Assembly (NCBI RefSeq): GCF_042477335.2
Contig: NC_091246.1
Span: forward strand, 210,613,501-210,677,500
Length of the DNA: 64,000 nt
Direction: 5' to 3'
Origin: Ovis canadensis
Lineage: Eukaryota; Chordata; Mammalia; Artiodactyla; Bovidae
Shown here: positions 31,201 through 46,200 of the stretch, piece by piece
How the letters are laid out: every line of letters begins with the position of its first letter
Numbering within the stretch: the stretch's first letter is position 1
Made by a program: the position numbers and the translations under genes
Notes under the pieces: model-generated
Told to the model about the DNA's origin: nothing
Databases searched by the model: none
Seen by the model: only the letters and a program-made list of their open reading frames with translations

Positions 31201-34200
31201 GGAACTCACACTTTACATTCAAGATTTGAGGCTGGCTTGAGTCTGGCTTAAATCTTAAACTCACTGGATTCTAAGTGAGTTTACTGTAAGCATTAATTAA
31301 CATGTTGGCTCCTCTCTGCACAGTTTTGCTTCCGAAGAGAAACTGATCAAGGATTTTACTCATAGCTGATTAGTCTTTCTCCTTTCCAATTCCCTTTTCT
31401 CACTGATAGCCACTATTCACAGGGCCGTCAGGAGATTTGTATATCTAATGTCTACCTTCTCATCGTTGTCAGTACTATTCAGTATTATATGTTCTCTGGA
31501 CCTCTCAGGCTGCCTGCTTGGGTTGTCATAGCTGGTCCTGTCACACCCGATTGTCCTCCTGAAAGCAGTTATGTTACCTTTGTCTAAGCATTCGTGAATC
31601 AAAATCTTTCTATCTGTTTAAATACATGTGTCCATAAGAATCTTGGTATATAATTGTATATCTCCAGGGAATTTTACCCATTTTCTCTTTGCTTTGCTTC
31701 CAGTGATTATGCTTTTCAGTACTTTTTATTGTTAAAAGCTTTAATTAGTCTTTCTTCTCTGATTTAAGTAATTCAAACTTCATTAATCTTTTATCATAGG
31801 CTCTGTTTCCCAAATGTTCAATCTTTTTTATTGTTTATCTGTATTGTGTTTTTTTCCTTTTCCAGTCTGATCAAAGGCAAATCAAAGTGGAAATTATTTC
31901 CCAATTTAAACATTTCTTACCATCATATTTTCAAGCTTTGGCACATAGACTGGGTCCATACATGAGAAATGTGTTTCAGGCTTATATTGTCAACCCCTTA
32001 GCACAAGCCAGTTACTTAGCTTATTCATTAGTCAGAAATACCAATTAATATTTAATCAGCAAGAACATGATTGAAGAGGACGTGGTCTGAGCCTCCTCTT
32101 CCTCCCTACTAATGGTTTTCTGTAGAACAGGGGTGTTTACCAGTTATCACTCCAAAGTAAGTTAATTTCATACTGACACAACAAACCTTTTCCTTGTTTT
32201 TTTTTTTTTTTTATCCAGATCTGAGTTCTGTGTTCTGACTCTTCTCTAACCCTCTCAAACCTCATCCTGTGGGTTCTGGCTCCTTCCTGCCCTGTCTCTG
32301 CTCCAAGGCTGTGTGTGAACCTGCACTCTAATTCTGTGAGTGTAATTTCTGTCTTCAGTGCTTCAACCCCATATGCTCCTATGACTTTTGAGTTAAACTA
32401 TGATTTAACAAATATTTCTGGATCTTAGAATTTATGACAGTTTTACAGAATCCTCTCAGTTGACAGTTCAGTAGTCATATGTTAATAGCCGAAATTATTG
32501 AACTCACTGATTTAACAGTCAGATGAAGCTCAACAGATTGTTAGTATTCCCATCTAATGTATATAACCAACATTCATAAACCAAAATTCATAAACAGATT
32601 CAAGATTCATAAACTAAATGAGATGCACATAAGCTTCTAGCAGATGCATTAGCTTTGTGTCTAGAATAAAAAAATGTATGAATCATATCTAATATTTGCA
32701 TTGTATTGTAAAATACTGTGCAAAATAAATGGATGAGCAGATCATAATACAGTTCTGTGATACAATGATAGTATTGATAATAAAATTTTTATGGCCAAGG
32801 CTTAAAAGAGGGTAAAAAAAAAAAAGACTCCCAGCATAGATTGAAAGCATTTAATCTGTTCGTTACACAGTCAGCAATGATCTGGTACTGGGGGGAGGTA
32901 TTCACAATTAAATTCTCTGATAAGCCGCATGTTGTCCGAATAGGTTTTTAGGATACCATTTGGAGCCCAGGTTTGGTGTTTGGGAGTACCATTTTCAGGT
33001 TTTTTCTTTTTTTAGTGTGTAATAGTTCCCGGAAGAAAGGTCACCAGAAAACTGTTGAGTACTCATCACTTAGTACTGGAGAAAGATACATCCTGGACTT
33101 CATTTAAAAACCAGCTAGGCACAAAGCTCTTTATTTAAAAAAAAAAAAAAAAAAAAAAGATATAAGCCCCAATAGAAACATGGCTAAAAAAGTGAACATG
33201 CAGTACTTTATGGAAAACATGTAGAGGGCCATTAAATTTGAAACTTATCTGGAGCCTATCAATAATTAGCATGAAATAAACCAAGTAAAGCAGTGTTGGG
33301 GTTTTTTTACCTGTTAGACCGACAGAGATTTTATAAAATGACAACACTTAGTACTATCCAAGGTATGGGAAATGGGCATTTTGCTGGTAAGAGTATAAGT
33401 TGATATATGCTTTCCCCAGTGCAGTGTGGTAAAAGCTTAAAAAATGACTTCTTAACTCAGAAATTTCATGTCAATAGAAGCCAAATGGTAAAGATGATTA
33501 CCGAAGCATTGTTTATTGAGGCAGAAATTAGAAAATACTTAAATGTCCAGTAGTAGAGGATTATTTGAATCGTAAATCCTTGCAGTGGATGAGAATGAAA
33601 ATGTTACGGAAGATGGCAAAGACATTTATTTACTGACATAGGGAGATGGCTTTAAGGTGATATATTAGTTTGCTAGGGCTAGCATAACAAAGTACCACAG
33701 ACTTGGTGGCTTAAACGACAGAAATGTATTGTCTCGCAGTTCTGGAGGCTGTTGGTCCAGGATTCCGGTGTCAGCAGAGTTGGTTCCTTCTGAGAGCCTT
33801 GAGGAAAAGTCTGTTTCATGCCTCGTTCCTAGTTGCTGGTAGTTTGCTGACCATTTTGTACATTTATCACCTCAGTCTCTGCCTTCTTGTTTATAATGAG
33901 GTCTCCCTGTGTGTGTGTTTGTGTGTGTGTGTGTATGTTTCAGTGTCCAAATTTCCCCTTTTTATAAGGACATGGTCATATTGTGTTAAGGCCTTAATGT
34001 GCACATCTTAAATTATCTGCAGAGAACCTATTCCCAGATCAGGTAACATTCACAGGCACTGCGGGAGTTAGAACTTCAGGATCTTTTTTTGAGGGGGGCA
34101 CAGTCAACCCATAACAGATGATAAGTGAAAAAACCAATATATAGAACAGTTTGTAGAGAATTATTACATTGTTCAAAGTATACCTCTGCACACACGCATA

Positions 34201-37200
34201 TGTACACATATACATAGATACATTATAGAAAAACATGAAAAGCTGTATAGAAAAATGTTATCTGTAATTATCACTGCTGGATTGTAGGGTGATTTAAATT
34301 AATTTCTGTATTTTCATTTATGTTATTTTTTATTAGTTATTATTTTCTACATATTAATTTTCTTTTACACTAACCTGTGTTACTATCCAAAAAAAAAACA
34401 ACAGTGAACCTCTTGACTATCAGTGATAGTCTTAATATTCATTAAATTTTCATTAGAAACAGAGCTTAATAATGTTGTTTTTGTTGTTCAGTCTCTAAGT
34501 CATGTCTGACTCCTTGCGACCCTATGAACTACAGCACTCCAGACTTCCCTGTCCTTCATATCTCCTGGAGTTTGCTCAGATTCATGTCCATTGAGTCCAT
34601 GATGCTATCTAACCTTCTCACCCTCTGCCTCCCTCTTTTCCTTATGCCCTCAGTCTTTCCCAGCCCCAGGGTCTTTTCCAGTGAGTCGGCTCTTCACATC
34701 AGGTGGCCAAAGTATGGGAACTTCAGCTTCAGCATCAGTCCTTACAGTGAATATTCAGGGTTGATTTCCTTTAGGATTGGCTGGTTTGATCTCCTTGCTG
34801 TCTAAGGGACTCTCAAGTGTCTTCTTCAGCACCACGTTTCTAAAGCATCAATTCTTCATGGTGAATAGAAAGGGAAAAAGTGGCAGAAGTAGTGACAGAT
34901 TTTCTTTTCTTATGCTCCAAAATCACTACAGTGATTGCAGCCATGAAATTAAAAGACACCTTGGAAGGAAAGTTATGATAAACCTAGAGAGCATATTTAA
35001 AAGCAGAGACATTACTTTGCCAACAAAGGTCCATATAGTCAAAGCTATGGTTTTTCCAGTGGTTATGTATGGATGTGAGAGGTGGACCATAAAAGAAGGT
35101 TGAGTACCAAAGAATTGATGCTTTCAGACTGTGGTGCTGGAGAAGACTCTTGAGAGTCCCTTGGACTGCAAGGAGATCCAACTAGTCAATCCTAAAGGAA
35201 ATCAACCATGAATATTCATTAGAAGGACTGATGCTGAAGTTGAAGCTCCAATACTTTGGCCACCTGATGCAAAGAGCTGACTGATTGGAAAAGACCCTGA
35301 TGCTGGAAAAGATTGAGGGCATGAGGAGAAGAGGGCAACAGAGGATGAGATGGTAGGGTGGCTTCACCAACTCAATGGACATGAGTTTGAGCAAACTCAG
35401 GGAGATGGTAAAGGACAGGGAAGGCTGGTGTGCTTCAGTCCATGAGGTTGCAAGGAGTTGAATGTGACTTAGCAACTGAACAAGTTCAACAAGCTTGTTT
35501 TGATGAACAGATACTAATTTTAGTGTAGTCTGACTTTTTTCTTTTCTTTTTTCTTTTATGTTTACTGCATTTTAAATCTTACATAAAACGTCTTTAACCT
35601 ATTGTCAGGAATATATTCATTTAATGTTTGTTCTCAGAGTTATCATATTTATCTTTCAAACTTTGATCTATAATCTGTTTAGTGTTTATTACTGTGCGAA
35701 GAACGAGGAAGGGATTAACATTTTTTTTCCTATATGATTATCCGGTTGATCCAGCGTAACTTATTGAAAAGATCATCCTTTTTCCATTGTACTGTAATAT
35801 TCCCTTTATTGTAAACCAGGTAACTGTATAGGTCACTTGATGTATGTATAGTTTTGTTGGCTGGAGAAAAGTCTGCAACCTACAAATTGTGAGTTATGTT
35901 TTATTTGGGGACCTTATGTTTTATTTGGGAACAGTAGCATGGGGAACAGCCTCTCAGATGGCTCTGAGGAACTGTTGTTGAAAAATTTTATTAATTTTAT
36001 TTATTTCTCATTGTGCTGGGTCTTCATTGCTGCACTGTCCTTTCCTTAGTTGTGGAGAACTGGGGCTACTCTCGAGTTGCAGAGTGCAGGCTTCTCACTG
36101 TGGTGGCTTCTCTTGTGAAGCATGGGCTCTAGGGAATGTGGGCTCAGTAGTTGCAGCTCCCAGGCTCTAGAACATAGGCTCAATAGCTGTGTATGGGCTT
36201 AGCTACTTCACAGCCCATAGAATCTTCCTAGATCAGGGATTGAACCCCTATCTCCTGCTTTGCCAGACAGAATTGTCTGTAGAGGTAAAGGAGAAGCCAG
36301 GATATACTCCTGTGTATCCTGAGAAAACTGTGTAGTGAAACATCAAAAGACTACTGCTGATCACAAAAACAGGACTTCACAAATTAGTGACTTTAGTGCT
36401 TTTCTTCATATGAGAAATTTATTTAAGAGTCTGGGCACATTAAAATTATTCCTCAGATACACATCTACTTACCTAGGACCATCTAGTCAAGGCTATGGTT
36501 TTTCCAGTGGTCATGTATAAATGTGAGAGTTAGACTATAAAGAAAGCTGAGCACCAAAGAATTGATGCTTTTGAACTGTGGTGTTGGAGAAGACTCTTGA
36601 GAGTCCCTTGGACTGCAAGGAGATCCAACCAGTCCATCCTAAAGGAAATTAGTCCTGAATATTCATTGGAAGGACTGATGCTGAAGCTGAAACTCCAGTC
36701 CTTTGGCCACCTGATGCGAAGAGCTGACTCATTTTAAAGACCTTGATGCTGGGAAAGATTGAAGGCGAGAGGAGAAAGGGATGACAGAGGATGAGATGGT
36801 TGGATGGCATCACCAACTCAATGGACATGAGTTTGGATAAACTCGGGGGGTTGGTGATGGACAGGGAGGCCTGGCATACTGTAGTCCATGGGGTCGCAAA
36901 GAGTCAGACATGATTGAGCAACTGAACTGAACCTAGGACCAGTATCCTATTTTTCTTCATTCTGAATCCCCTCAGGGTACGCTGTCTTGGGAAGAGGGGC
37001 TGCGGTGACTGATGGCTTGATGGCAACATGCTTTGTTTATTGGAATGGTAGGCAACATTCCTTGTCCACAGTGTTATGGAATTTTCCAATCCATGAATAT
37101 GGAAGAATACCCTCCCACTTTTTGGTTTTTAGTTTTGGTCGTTAGTTTTTCTCAATAATTTTTTCACTTTTAAGAGATCTTATATATCTTTTATTAATTC

Positions 37201-40200
37201 TACTCTTAGATAATTAGTAGTTTTTTAAAAATACTATCATAAATGGTACAGTTTTTAAATTTCATTTTTATTTGTTATATATATGGTTGATTTCTGCATA
37301 TTGATCCTATTTATAGTCATTAACCTTGCCAAATTCCCTTATTAACTCTAACTTTATCATGATATCTGAGCTCTCATTCCCATAGATGTCTCTTCTCCCA
37401 ATCTCTTCCTTCCCTGTCTTCTTGGTGTTTATTGCTTGTCCTAATTGTTGTTTCATTCACCAGCTGTTGCAGCCAATACCTGCATCTTTAAATGTTTTCA
37501 GCAGAAGTCACCTAGGAACCTGTCTTAGCTGTAGGAATGCTCAGAGTTGGGCAAGTCAGGGACTGTCCTTAATGAGAGTTTTCAGGTTAAGACTCACGGC
37601 CACAATTTTTTTTTACCAAAATGACTGTATTGCTTTCTAGCAATTTGCATTAGGAGTATGTGCTGCTGTTCTCTTAGCTGCTGCTTCTCTGGGATATGGG
37701 AATCAGACCAGGTTGTTTAAAATGCCACAGTACTTCCTTACCTCGGAGCGGCTGCTGCTTTCTTCATCAAGCCTTCCCCTAATTGTTTTTTTTACTGTAT
37801 TCCAGAGTTTTTCAGAAGTTGATTCTGACAGGTTAGCTAGCTCATTACTTAATTTTGGGGAGGGATAAAGCCTTGGGGTTCCCTAGTTGTCCATTTTCAG
37901 TAACCGTTTTGGTCAGCAGTGGTGATGGTGCTTTTACTAGAGCTGTTTTCTGCAATGCTGCCATTGAGATGGGGAGAGAAAGGAAATTAAATAATGTTAG
38001 GTTAAAAACATCAAAGACCTCACTATCTTACCAAGGTCCAGTTCCTGTTGAATAGACACTTCACATTGAGTATTGAGTTTTGGTTAATTGCCAAAGTGCT
38101 AAAATGGTTAATGTTAGTTATTTAGTGGTTTTGCACATATTTTCATTGTTTTAAAGGCAGAGTGAGATCACCAAAGTCTTACTCCACCATTCTGGAAGTC
38201 AGTCCCGCTTCTGGAACTTTTTGAAACAGAATTGTAATGGGAAATATAAAGGTACAATAAGTTTTCAAAATTTATGATAGCAGCATATGTGTGGACCCTT
38301 TACACTATGACAAAACTTTCATAGAGTTGATACGGCAAAGTAGCTTAAATTTGAGTTCCTAACATGAAAGGGTCTACATATATTTTACTTTACAAACCTA
38401 GTTACTGTGTTTTGTGATGTAAGTACGATTATCCCTATCACAGCAACCATAAAAAGTGGGAAATGTCATCCCTGTTTAACTTTTGAGACACCTACACCTT
38501 GGAAAAGTCAAGCAAGTTGCTCAGTTACATTGCTTCTAAGAGCCAGAAGTAAACCCAGGATTTTTTGACTCCAAAGCTTTTGATCTTTTTATTACACATT
38601 CTTGGGCTTCCCTGGTGGCTCAGAGGTTAAAGCGTCTGCCTGCAATTCTGGAGACCTGGGTTCAATCCCTGGGTTGGGAAGATCCCCTGGAGAAGGAAAT
38701 GGCAACCCACTCCAGTATTCTTCCCTGGAGAATCCCGTGGGCTACAGTCCATGGGGCCCCAAAGAGTTGGACACGACTGAGCGACTTCACTTTCACTTTT
38801 TTTACACATTGTGGTTTGTTCCACAAGGGATTTGATAAATATTCAGTGGATGAAGGAATGACAAAGAGACTCTGAGTGGATGAAGGAATGACAAAGAGAC
38901 CCTGAGAGATTTCCGTCACTGAAGCTTATCTAAGACTTTCACACATTTGTATACTTACTGTTTACTGGATCACAGCTACTCTGTGGTGAATCTTTACTAT
39001 TTTTAATTTGATACTAAGACTCTAATATTAAAAGTTCCTTTAGGTTCAAGGTTTTCCCAGCCTTTAAATGACTTGTATTTTCCGTTCTTATTGTTGTGGT
39101 TGTTTTGTTTTACATATCAGCCCTTTGACAGAATCTCAGCCTAAACTGCTAGGGATGTAATTATTGGTAGAGCCAGTGTTAGTCTGACAGATGAAGTAAA
39201 CACCTGAATGCTTGCCTTGGTTACAGAATTGAACTCTGTGAAATGAATCTATTTGATGGAGTTCTCTAAGATTTAGTAGGAGGGAATAGAAAATCATTGT
39301 GGTTTTCTGTTCTGTTTCAGCTTTCGGAAGAATTATTGGATAAATGGCTATCGTACCCAGAGTCCCAGCATGTCCCCCTCTGCCAGCATATGCTTGGCTT
39401 TGCTATGAAGTCTGTTACACAGATGGTAATGGGCAGTACATTTGAAGATGAACAGGAAGTCATTCGCTTCCAGAAGAATCATGGCACAGTAAGTCTAGGG
39501 CCAGATTTAAGTTTACTCTTTCATCAAATTGGATACTTGAGGAATGTAGACCTCGCCTCTTAAGAAGTTTTAAGATTCTGTAGAACAGAGTGTCCTTGTT
39601 TGTGGCTAAAAACAATGTAAGAGAGATAATTGTTGCCTTTTTTAAAAATTTAAGAATTACCTTTTTAAGCAGTTACCTTTTGAAACTTAAAAAATGACTA
39701 AAACAATTGTCTTGAATACTTAGCAAGTATGTCAGGAGTTCCCTGGTGGCCCAGTGGTTAGGATTCTGGGCTTCCACTGCTGTGGCCTGGATTCAGTCCC
39801 CGATTGAGGAACTGAGATCCTGCAAGTTGTACTGCATGGTGGAAACAAAAACAAAAACCAAGTATGTTATAATGATAATTTCTAGGATAAAGAGAAAAAC
39901 TGCACTTAGTAGCACTAGACTGTGTCCTCTACTGAAAGAAATTAAACTTGATGGAGCATTAAAATACTAGTGAAATGAATATGATTTGAAAAAAGGATAA
40001 TTCAGTTGAAGATTGAATTACTATTTGCTTTTTTCTGGACTCTCATATGGACTTTATTATTCTCTATTTTTTACCAGTCTCAACATTATATTAATTTGTT
40101 TTGAACTGTACTTAAGTCATTTATTTCACTGAAGTTTGGGATCTCTGATCAGTTATTCCTTATTTTCTTCAAATCTATAAAAACAGGTTAAATAATCAAT

Positions 40201-43200
40201 GCAATGCATGTAAAACAAAATCACTAGGAACTGTGGCTTAGTACTCTGTCACTGTTTAATATTATCCTTTTTCCCATTAAGATGGTTTTATTACTTGTGT
40301 TTGATGATTGAAAAAATGTCCATTTCTTAGAAAATGTTCACATGTTCAGGAGTATAAAAATAAAACTGGAAAAAATCATCCTAAATTCCACTTCCTTTAA
40401 TAAACTGCTCAGGGTATCCAGGTAAAATAAATTGGCTAAAGGATTCCTAAAATGTTTTCCTACTTAAATGAAGAATCAATTTTTGACTCAGTTGTGGATG
40501 TCTGATTTTTTTTCACGTTGATGAGAGAGCATTTTTAAAAAAGTAACTCCACTGTTATTTCTAGGATTTTATTCCAAGCTGCTGATACCTGTTCCTATTC
40601 TGGGTATTTTTTTTAAATGTTTTATATATTTATTATACATACAGCATGTGGAATCTTAGTTTCCCAACCAGGGATTGAACTCATGCCCTCCATTGGGAGC
40701 TCAGAGTCTTAGCCACTGGACCACCAGGGAAGTCTCTATTCTTGGTACTTTTAAGCTGACATTTTTCTTTACTTTTCTTTCCTTAGAATTTCAAAGTAGA
40801 AGTCATAATTTCAAATATACAGAAATGTGGCAACTAGTACTAGGAACTCTCATGATATCCTTCAGCTGTTGTTTACATTTTGCCCCATTTACTTTTTCCA
40901 TTCAGTATCCGTTTGTCTATCCATCCATCCTTCCATCCATTCCTCTCCTCCTTACCCAAAACATTTGAGAGTAGACACTTTACTTCTTTCCCCCTAAATG
41001 CTTCAGTTTGTACATCACAAAAACAAGAATATTCTCTCATATAGCAACAAAATAGTTGCCACACTTGGGAAATTTAGCTTTCACACTGTATTTTTATCCA
41101 GAGCCCATATTCAGATTTCTTTACTTCTAGTGGTCAAACCTCTTTAACATGAAATGGTTTTTCAGCTTTTCTTTGTTTTTTGATGTTGACTTTTTTTTTA
41201 AGTACAGACCAATTATTTTGTAAAATGTCCCTCATTTGGATTTAATTTGACTAGATTCAAATTACATACTTTTGTGTGTGACTAGATACAAAGTCTCTAT
41301 TTTTGGCAGGAATCTGGTTTTTTTTTTTATTTTAATGTTACTGGAAGTTGTCAAAGGAAAGTTTTCATACCATAATCATGACCTAAAATCCTGCCTTAAG
41401 TGATTTTTAATGTCCTTAATGTCTGAAACTCTAAGAGGGTGCTGTTGTCCAGCCGAGCCACCAGAAGTACTAACCGGGTTGTGAATGCTGGGGCAGCGTT
41501 CCTGCACCCTGTCTGCTGCTTGGCGGTCATACTTGGGAGATGTCATCGGCTCTAAGATGCGTTTCTATTTCACAGGTGTTAACGTGAAAAATGTACATCT
41601 CACACCCAGTTGCATACTGTGTTTCTGAAGTGCCCTCCAAAAACACGGTCCTAGTTATTATCCCACCAACATTAGTGTGCTCTTTCCTTGTTTTTGACAG
41701 TTATTCGTCTTTTAAATATTTGCCTATCTAGTAAGTAAAAAATGATCTTTCATAATTAAAATTTGTGATTCTCTTCTTGTTTGTGAAGTTAAACATTGTT
41801 TAATATTTTTGCTGAGCAGCTTGTGTTTCTTTTTTGTGGGATGCCTTCTCATGTCCTCTACCTGTATTTCAGTCAATGTCTTTCTTTTTCTTACCAAGAG
41901 CTTTTAATTTTTTATCTCAATTTTCATTTGCTTTTACTTTTATTTATAGTGCATTTTAAAAGACTTTTTTTTAAAAAAGCAATTTTAGGTTTACCTGTTT
42001 TTGACTGTCAGAGTTGTGTATAGTGAATCTCCAGCCGTTACTCAGTTTGAGTTCAGGTTCCCCTGCCCCAGCGCTGGTTCTGAGGTAATTTCCACCTGTA
42101 AGTCTGCTACAGTAAGACGTGCCTCCCATTTTCACCTCTCTCTCCAGTCTTGGGGGCCTCAGTTTGCCTAGGGCCCTATTCTATCTCAGAGACCCAAGAA
42201 GAGCTGTTGCTTTTTCAGTCTGTTCAGCTTTTTTTTGTTGGGGTGGAATAGTTAAATTAACTCAACTTTTTCATCATAAATTTTTACCCTGTGCTCTTTG
42301 TTGTACTTAGGCACTTCTTTCTCACTTAAAGGGTATTCCTAATATAAACATTTGCTGCACGTTTTTACAGTACATTTAGTAGGTTAATTTTTTACATTTA
42401 AATAGTCTGAAAGGCATATCTTCGTAAGGTAAGACTTGAGGACTCATAACTATGAATATTTTTAAAATACCTATTTATTTTCTTTTTTCCACAAGTTCTT
42501 TCAGAATTTCTCAATTATCAAGAAAATTTTTCGTGACTAAGTATCCAGTATTGAAATCCTATTGTTTACTCTTTCCAAACTTTAGACTAATTTTTAACCT
42601 TTTTCTAGATCTTAGCCAGTGCTTACCAGTTATCATCTTAACTTTATCTTTGAGGTGCAGAACAAAAGGGAAGAGTGAAGTCGAGTGAAGTCGAGTTAAG
42701 TCGCTCAGTTGTGTCCTGCTGTTTCCAACCCCATGGAGCCTGCCAGGCTCCTCCATCCATGGGATTTTCCAGGCAAGAATACTGGAGTGGGTGGCCATTT
42801 CCTTCTCCCAGGATCTTGCCGACCCAGGGATCCAACCCAGGTCTCCCACATTGCAGGCAGACTCTTTACCAACTGAGCCACTAGGAAATCCCTTCCATTT
42901 ATCATGGTGAAGTAAAAATTTGGAATTCATCTCAGATGGTAAAGAATCTGCCTGCAAAGCAGGAGACCTGGGTTCAATGACTGGGTCGGAAAGATCCGCT
43001 GGAGAAGGGAATGACAACCCACTCTAATATTCTTTCCTGGAGAATCCAGTGGACAGAGGAGCCTGGCAGGCTACAGTCCATCAGGTCGCGAAGAGTCGGA
43101 CGTGACTGAGCAAATTCCATTTTACCATTTTACAATGAATTTTACTTACCCACCAGTGCCATTGTAATAAAAAATTGAAAATTGACTCTACTGATAGTTC

Positions 43201-46200
43201 CTCTTCCTTTTCATTCATATTCCTTTGAAAATAAGGAAACTGACTTTTTAGTTATAATTAGTTTGAAAGTACTTTGAATGAAATTAGTAAGATATATATA
43301 TATATATATATATATTTTTTAGTAAGATATATTTTGTGCCTTATCTTCAAAGACAATGGAATAAATGATTTCCATGTGAAAGGGAGAATTTAACAGTTCT
43401 GTTGGTGAGACAGAGGTTCTTCAGTTATTAGCTTAGATTGCATGGTATTATTTGGAAAGTTTATGTACTAAATAATAGGTATACTTTGCTATTTTCAGGT
43501 TTGGTCTGAGATTGGAAAAGGCTTTCTGGATGGATCACTTGATAAAAGTACAACTCGGAAAAAACAATATGAAGATGGTAAGTTTTTTCACTCTTAATTT
43601 TTAGTAAGGACAAAAGGAAATGTGCCCAGTTTTAATAGGGTTATATCTGATTCATGAAGTTATAGGTCATGTGTTTTTTCTTCCTTTTATGTTTTTTCCT
43701 ACATTTCCTATTATGAAAGTTTTTCTTAAATAAAAGAGAGGGAAAGGCTGTCAATTAGTCAATAAACTCTAGCACTTGCTCAGAATGAGAGTACTGTAGT
43801 GCTGGTACAGCCTACAGGATTAATGGAAAGTGCAAAGGTACAGTCCTGGGAAAGCAATTTAAAAATGCATGTTACGTAAGAGTTATAATGAGTGAAATTA
43901 TCTAAAATAAGAAAATACCCATGAATATCTTTGTAGTGATACTTCTACAAGTAGAAAAACAGAAGAAAATCTAAATATCCAATAATATAGGAATTGCTAA
44001 GGAAATAATATCAACATGACAAATGTTATAAAAGAAATGTAACAAAATAAAAAAAAATTCTTACTATTATAATGTTGAGTAAAAAAATATTTAATATTTT
44101 ATAAATACATCCACATGACCAGGGGGAGAAAGAATATTCCATGTAGAGGAAAAGTAGTTAGAAAGTCTTTGAGGTAAGATTCTTGCTGATATATTTGAGG
44201 TACAACAGGGAACTCCATGGCTGGAGTGAAATGAGTTAGGAGAACAGAAGACCAGAAAGACTGATGGGAGTGGAACAGATTTTGTCTGGCTTTGGTGTGA
44301 CTGGGCTGCTGTCATCTCCGGGCTCAGAACAGAAGCAGGGAGACTAATTAGGAGGCTACTGCAGGGAACTGGGCAAGAAAAATAATGAGGCTTGGGCTAG
44401 GTGGAAGGTAGCAGAAAATAGAATATTTTTAAAAAAAAAAGAATAAGGGAGAATAATTCTATATTTTGAAAATTAGAACTGCCAACATTGATGGCCAGGT
44501 TAGATGTGAGGTATGAGAGAAGGAAATACCAAGGTTTTAGACCTGAGTAATTGGAAAATGAAATTGCTAGGAAATCAGATGGGACAGATACTATGGAAAG
44601 ATCCAGTTTTGAAGGGGAAGATCACGGCTTCAGTTTTGGATATGTTATGTTTAGTATACTTCAGACATCTCAGTGGAGATGCTGAGTTGATTGTTTGATA
44701 CAAGTCTGAAATTCAGGGGAAAGAGGTCCTAACTGGAAATATAAATTTGGGAGTGTTCCATCCATAGATTGTATTTAAAGCATGAGAATGGTTATCACCA
44801 AGGTAATGAGTATAAATAAAGATCTAAGAAAAGGAGTCCTTAACCTTGGGCATTCCATCATTAAGAAATTGGAGAGATGAGAAGGAACTGACAAAGGATC
44901 CTTAGAATGAGCAGGCAGTAAAGTGGGAGCAAAGTGTGAAGCCCAGGAGAGTGGATTCTGGGAGCCAAATGAGAGTGTTTCCATCAGGTGCTGTGATAGG
45001 TCAAGTAAGATGGGGCCTGAGAAATGATCTCTGGATAATTTTCTTGGAAGTTGGATTAATCTTCTAGGTTATAGAAATTTACTTTTCTGACTATTTCACA
45101 CTTGTTGGAGTTTCTAAATGAGTGATGCTTGATTTGGGAGAAGAATGGAATTACGAGGACAGAATTTAGGAGGAAGGTGAATAATACCAGCAGAGGGGTA
45201 TATGTGTAAAAGTCCTCTAAGGGGTAGACTCGTTCTACTTTTTGACCTGGGCGTTTGATTTAGTTGTTAAATTGTGCATATATGTTTTATGCATTTTGGT
45301 ACATGTGTTCAAGTTAGAAAAATGAGAAATATTAGACTTTAAATTAGCTTTAAAAATTGTTATTATTCTCTTAACTGAAAGTTTTACTCTGTACATAGGA
45401 ACATTGTAAAAATACAAAAAATTGTTCAATCCTCACAAATGAAAATCTTTTTTGTTTTTCTTCTCTAAGCCCTTATGCAACTGGAATCTATTTTAAAGAA
45501 AATCATTAAAGAACGAAAAGGAAGGAACTTCAGTCAGCATATTTTCATTGACTCCTTAGTACAGGGAAGCCTTAATGACCAACAGGTGATGTAATTCTTA
45601 AATGTTTATTAAACCAAGGATAATCAGACATGTATAGAGTGTGCTTTTTATTCATTTTAACCCAGATGCCTTCCTAGAATTCAATGGCTCTTTCCTTTTT
45701 TGTTGTACATCATCCATAAATAGTATTTAGATTTGCTGTCCTGTTATTAGCTCTTGGAAGCAGCTATATAGTATCTAATATTTGAGTAAGCAGATACTGA
45801 ACCAAAGTTCTGTGGTTGTTACAGAGGAGGGCTTGGGTGAGCCTTTTTCGACTAAACAGCTCTGCCCGTGTGACCAGATGTGGCAGCGTGGCTTGTTCCC
45901 AGTGTGGATCTGTTGCCCAGCACACCACTGGGCTACTGTGTGTTTGTGGAGTGGAGCCATTGCTGCCACACCTGTTCACTGTAGGAGTCTTCTGCCTCCT
46001 CTGTGGATGTAAGTCTGCATAGACAAAAAGTGGTTTTCTGGGTGTGTGTGGGTACAGAAATTAAATCACGCTCCAGAACAGTGGCAGGCTCCTCACTCTT
46101 GCTGAGTCTTCATTGCTGCACTCAGCCAAGCTAGAAAGATAAGACTGAGCCATGAGCCAGTGATATTACTGGATAAATGTTCACTGTCAAAAATGCAGTG

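Larger units (their letters stand above)
26572..39320 (+). other. CYP20A1 intron 4, 12.7 kb, repeat-rich
   Basis: The largest intron. It holds a DNA-transposon remnant, a twin-primed BovB inside an L1, MIR and CHR copies, an MLT1-type LTR, an inverted BovB pair, further BovB and SINE insertions, and a 21-base A-run near 33138. I see no named element in 30480-33130 (apart from a possible L1-like segment at about 30770-30950) or in 36942-38394. Confidence 0.9.
39489..43498 (+). other. CYP20A1 intron 5
   Basis: 4,010 bp. It holds two CHR SINEs, a (TCCA)-like tract near 40919-40942, and an inverted Bov-tA pair close to its 3' end. An old antisense L1-like segment is possible around 41560-41840. 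Confidence 0.9.
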
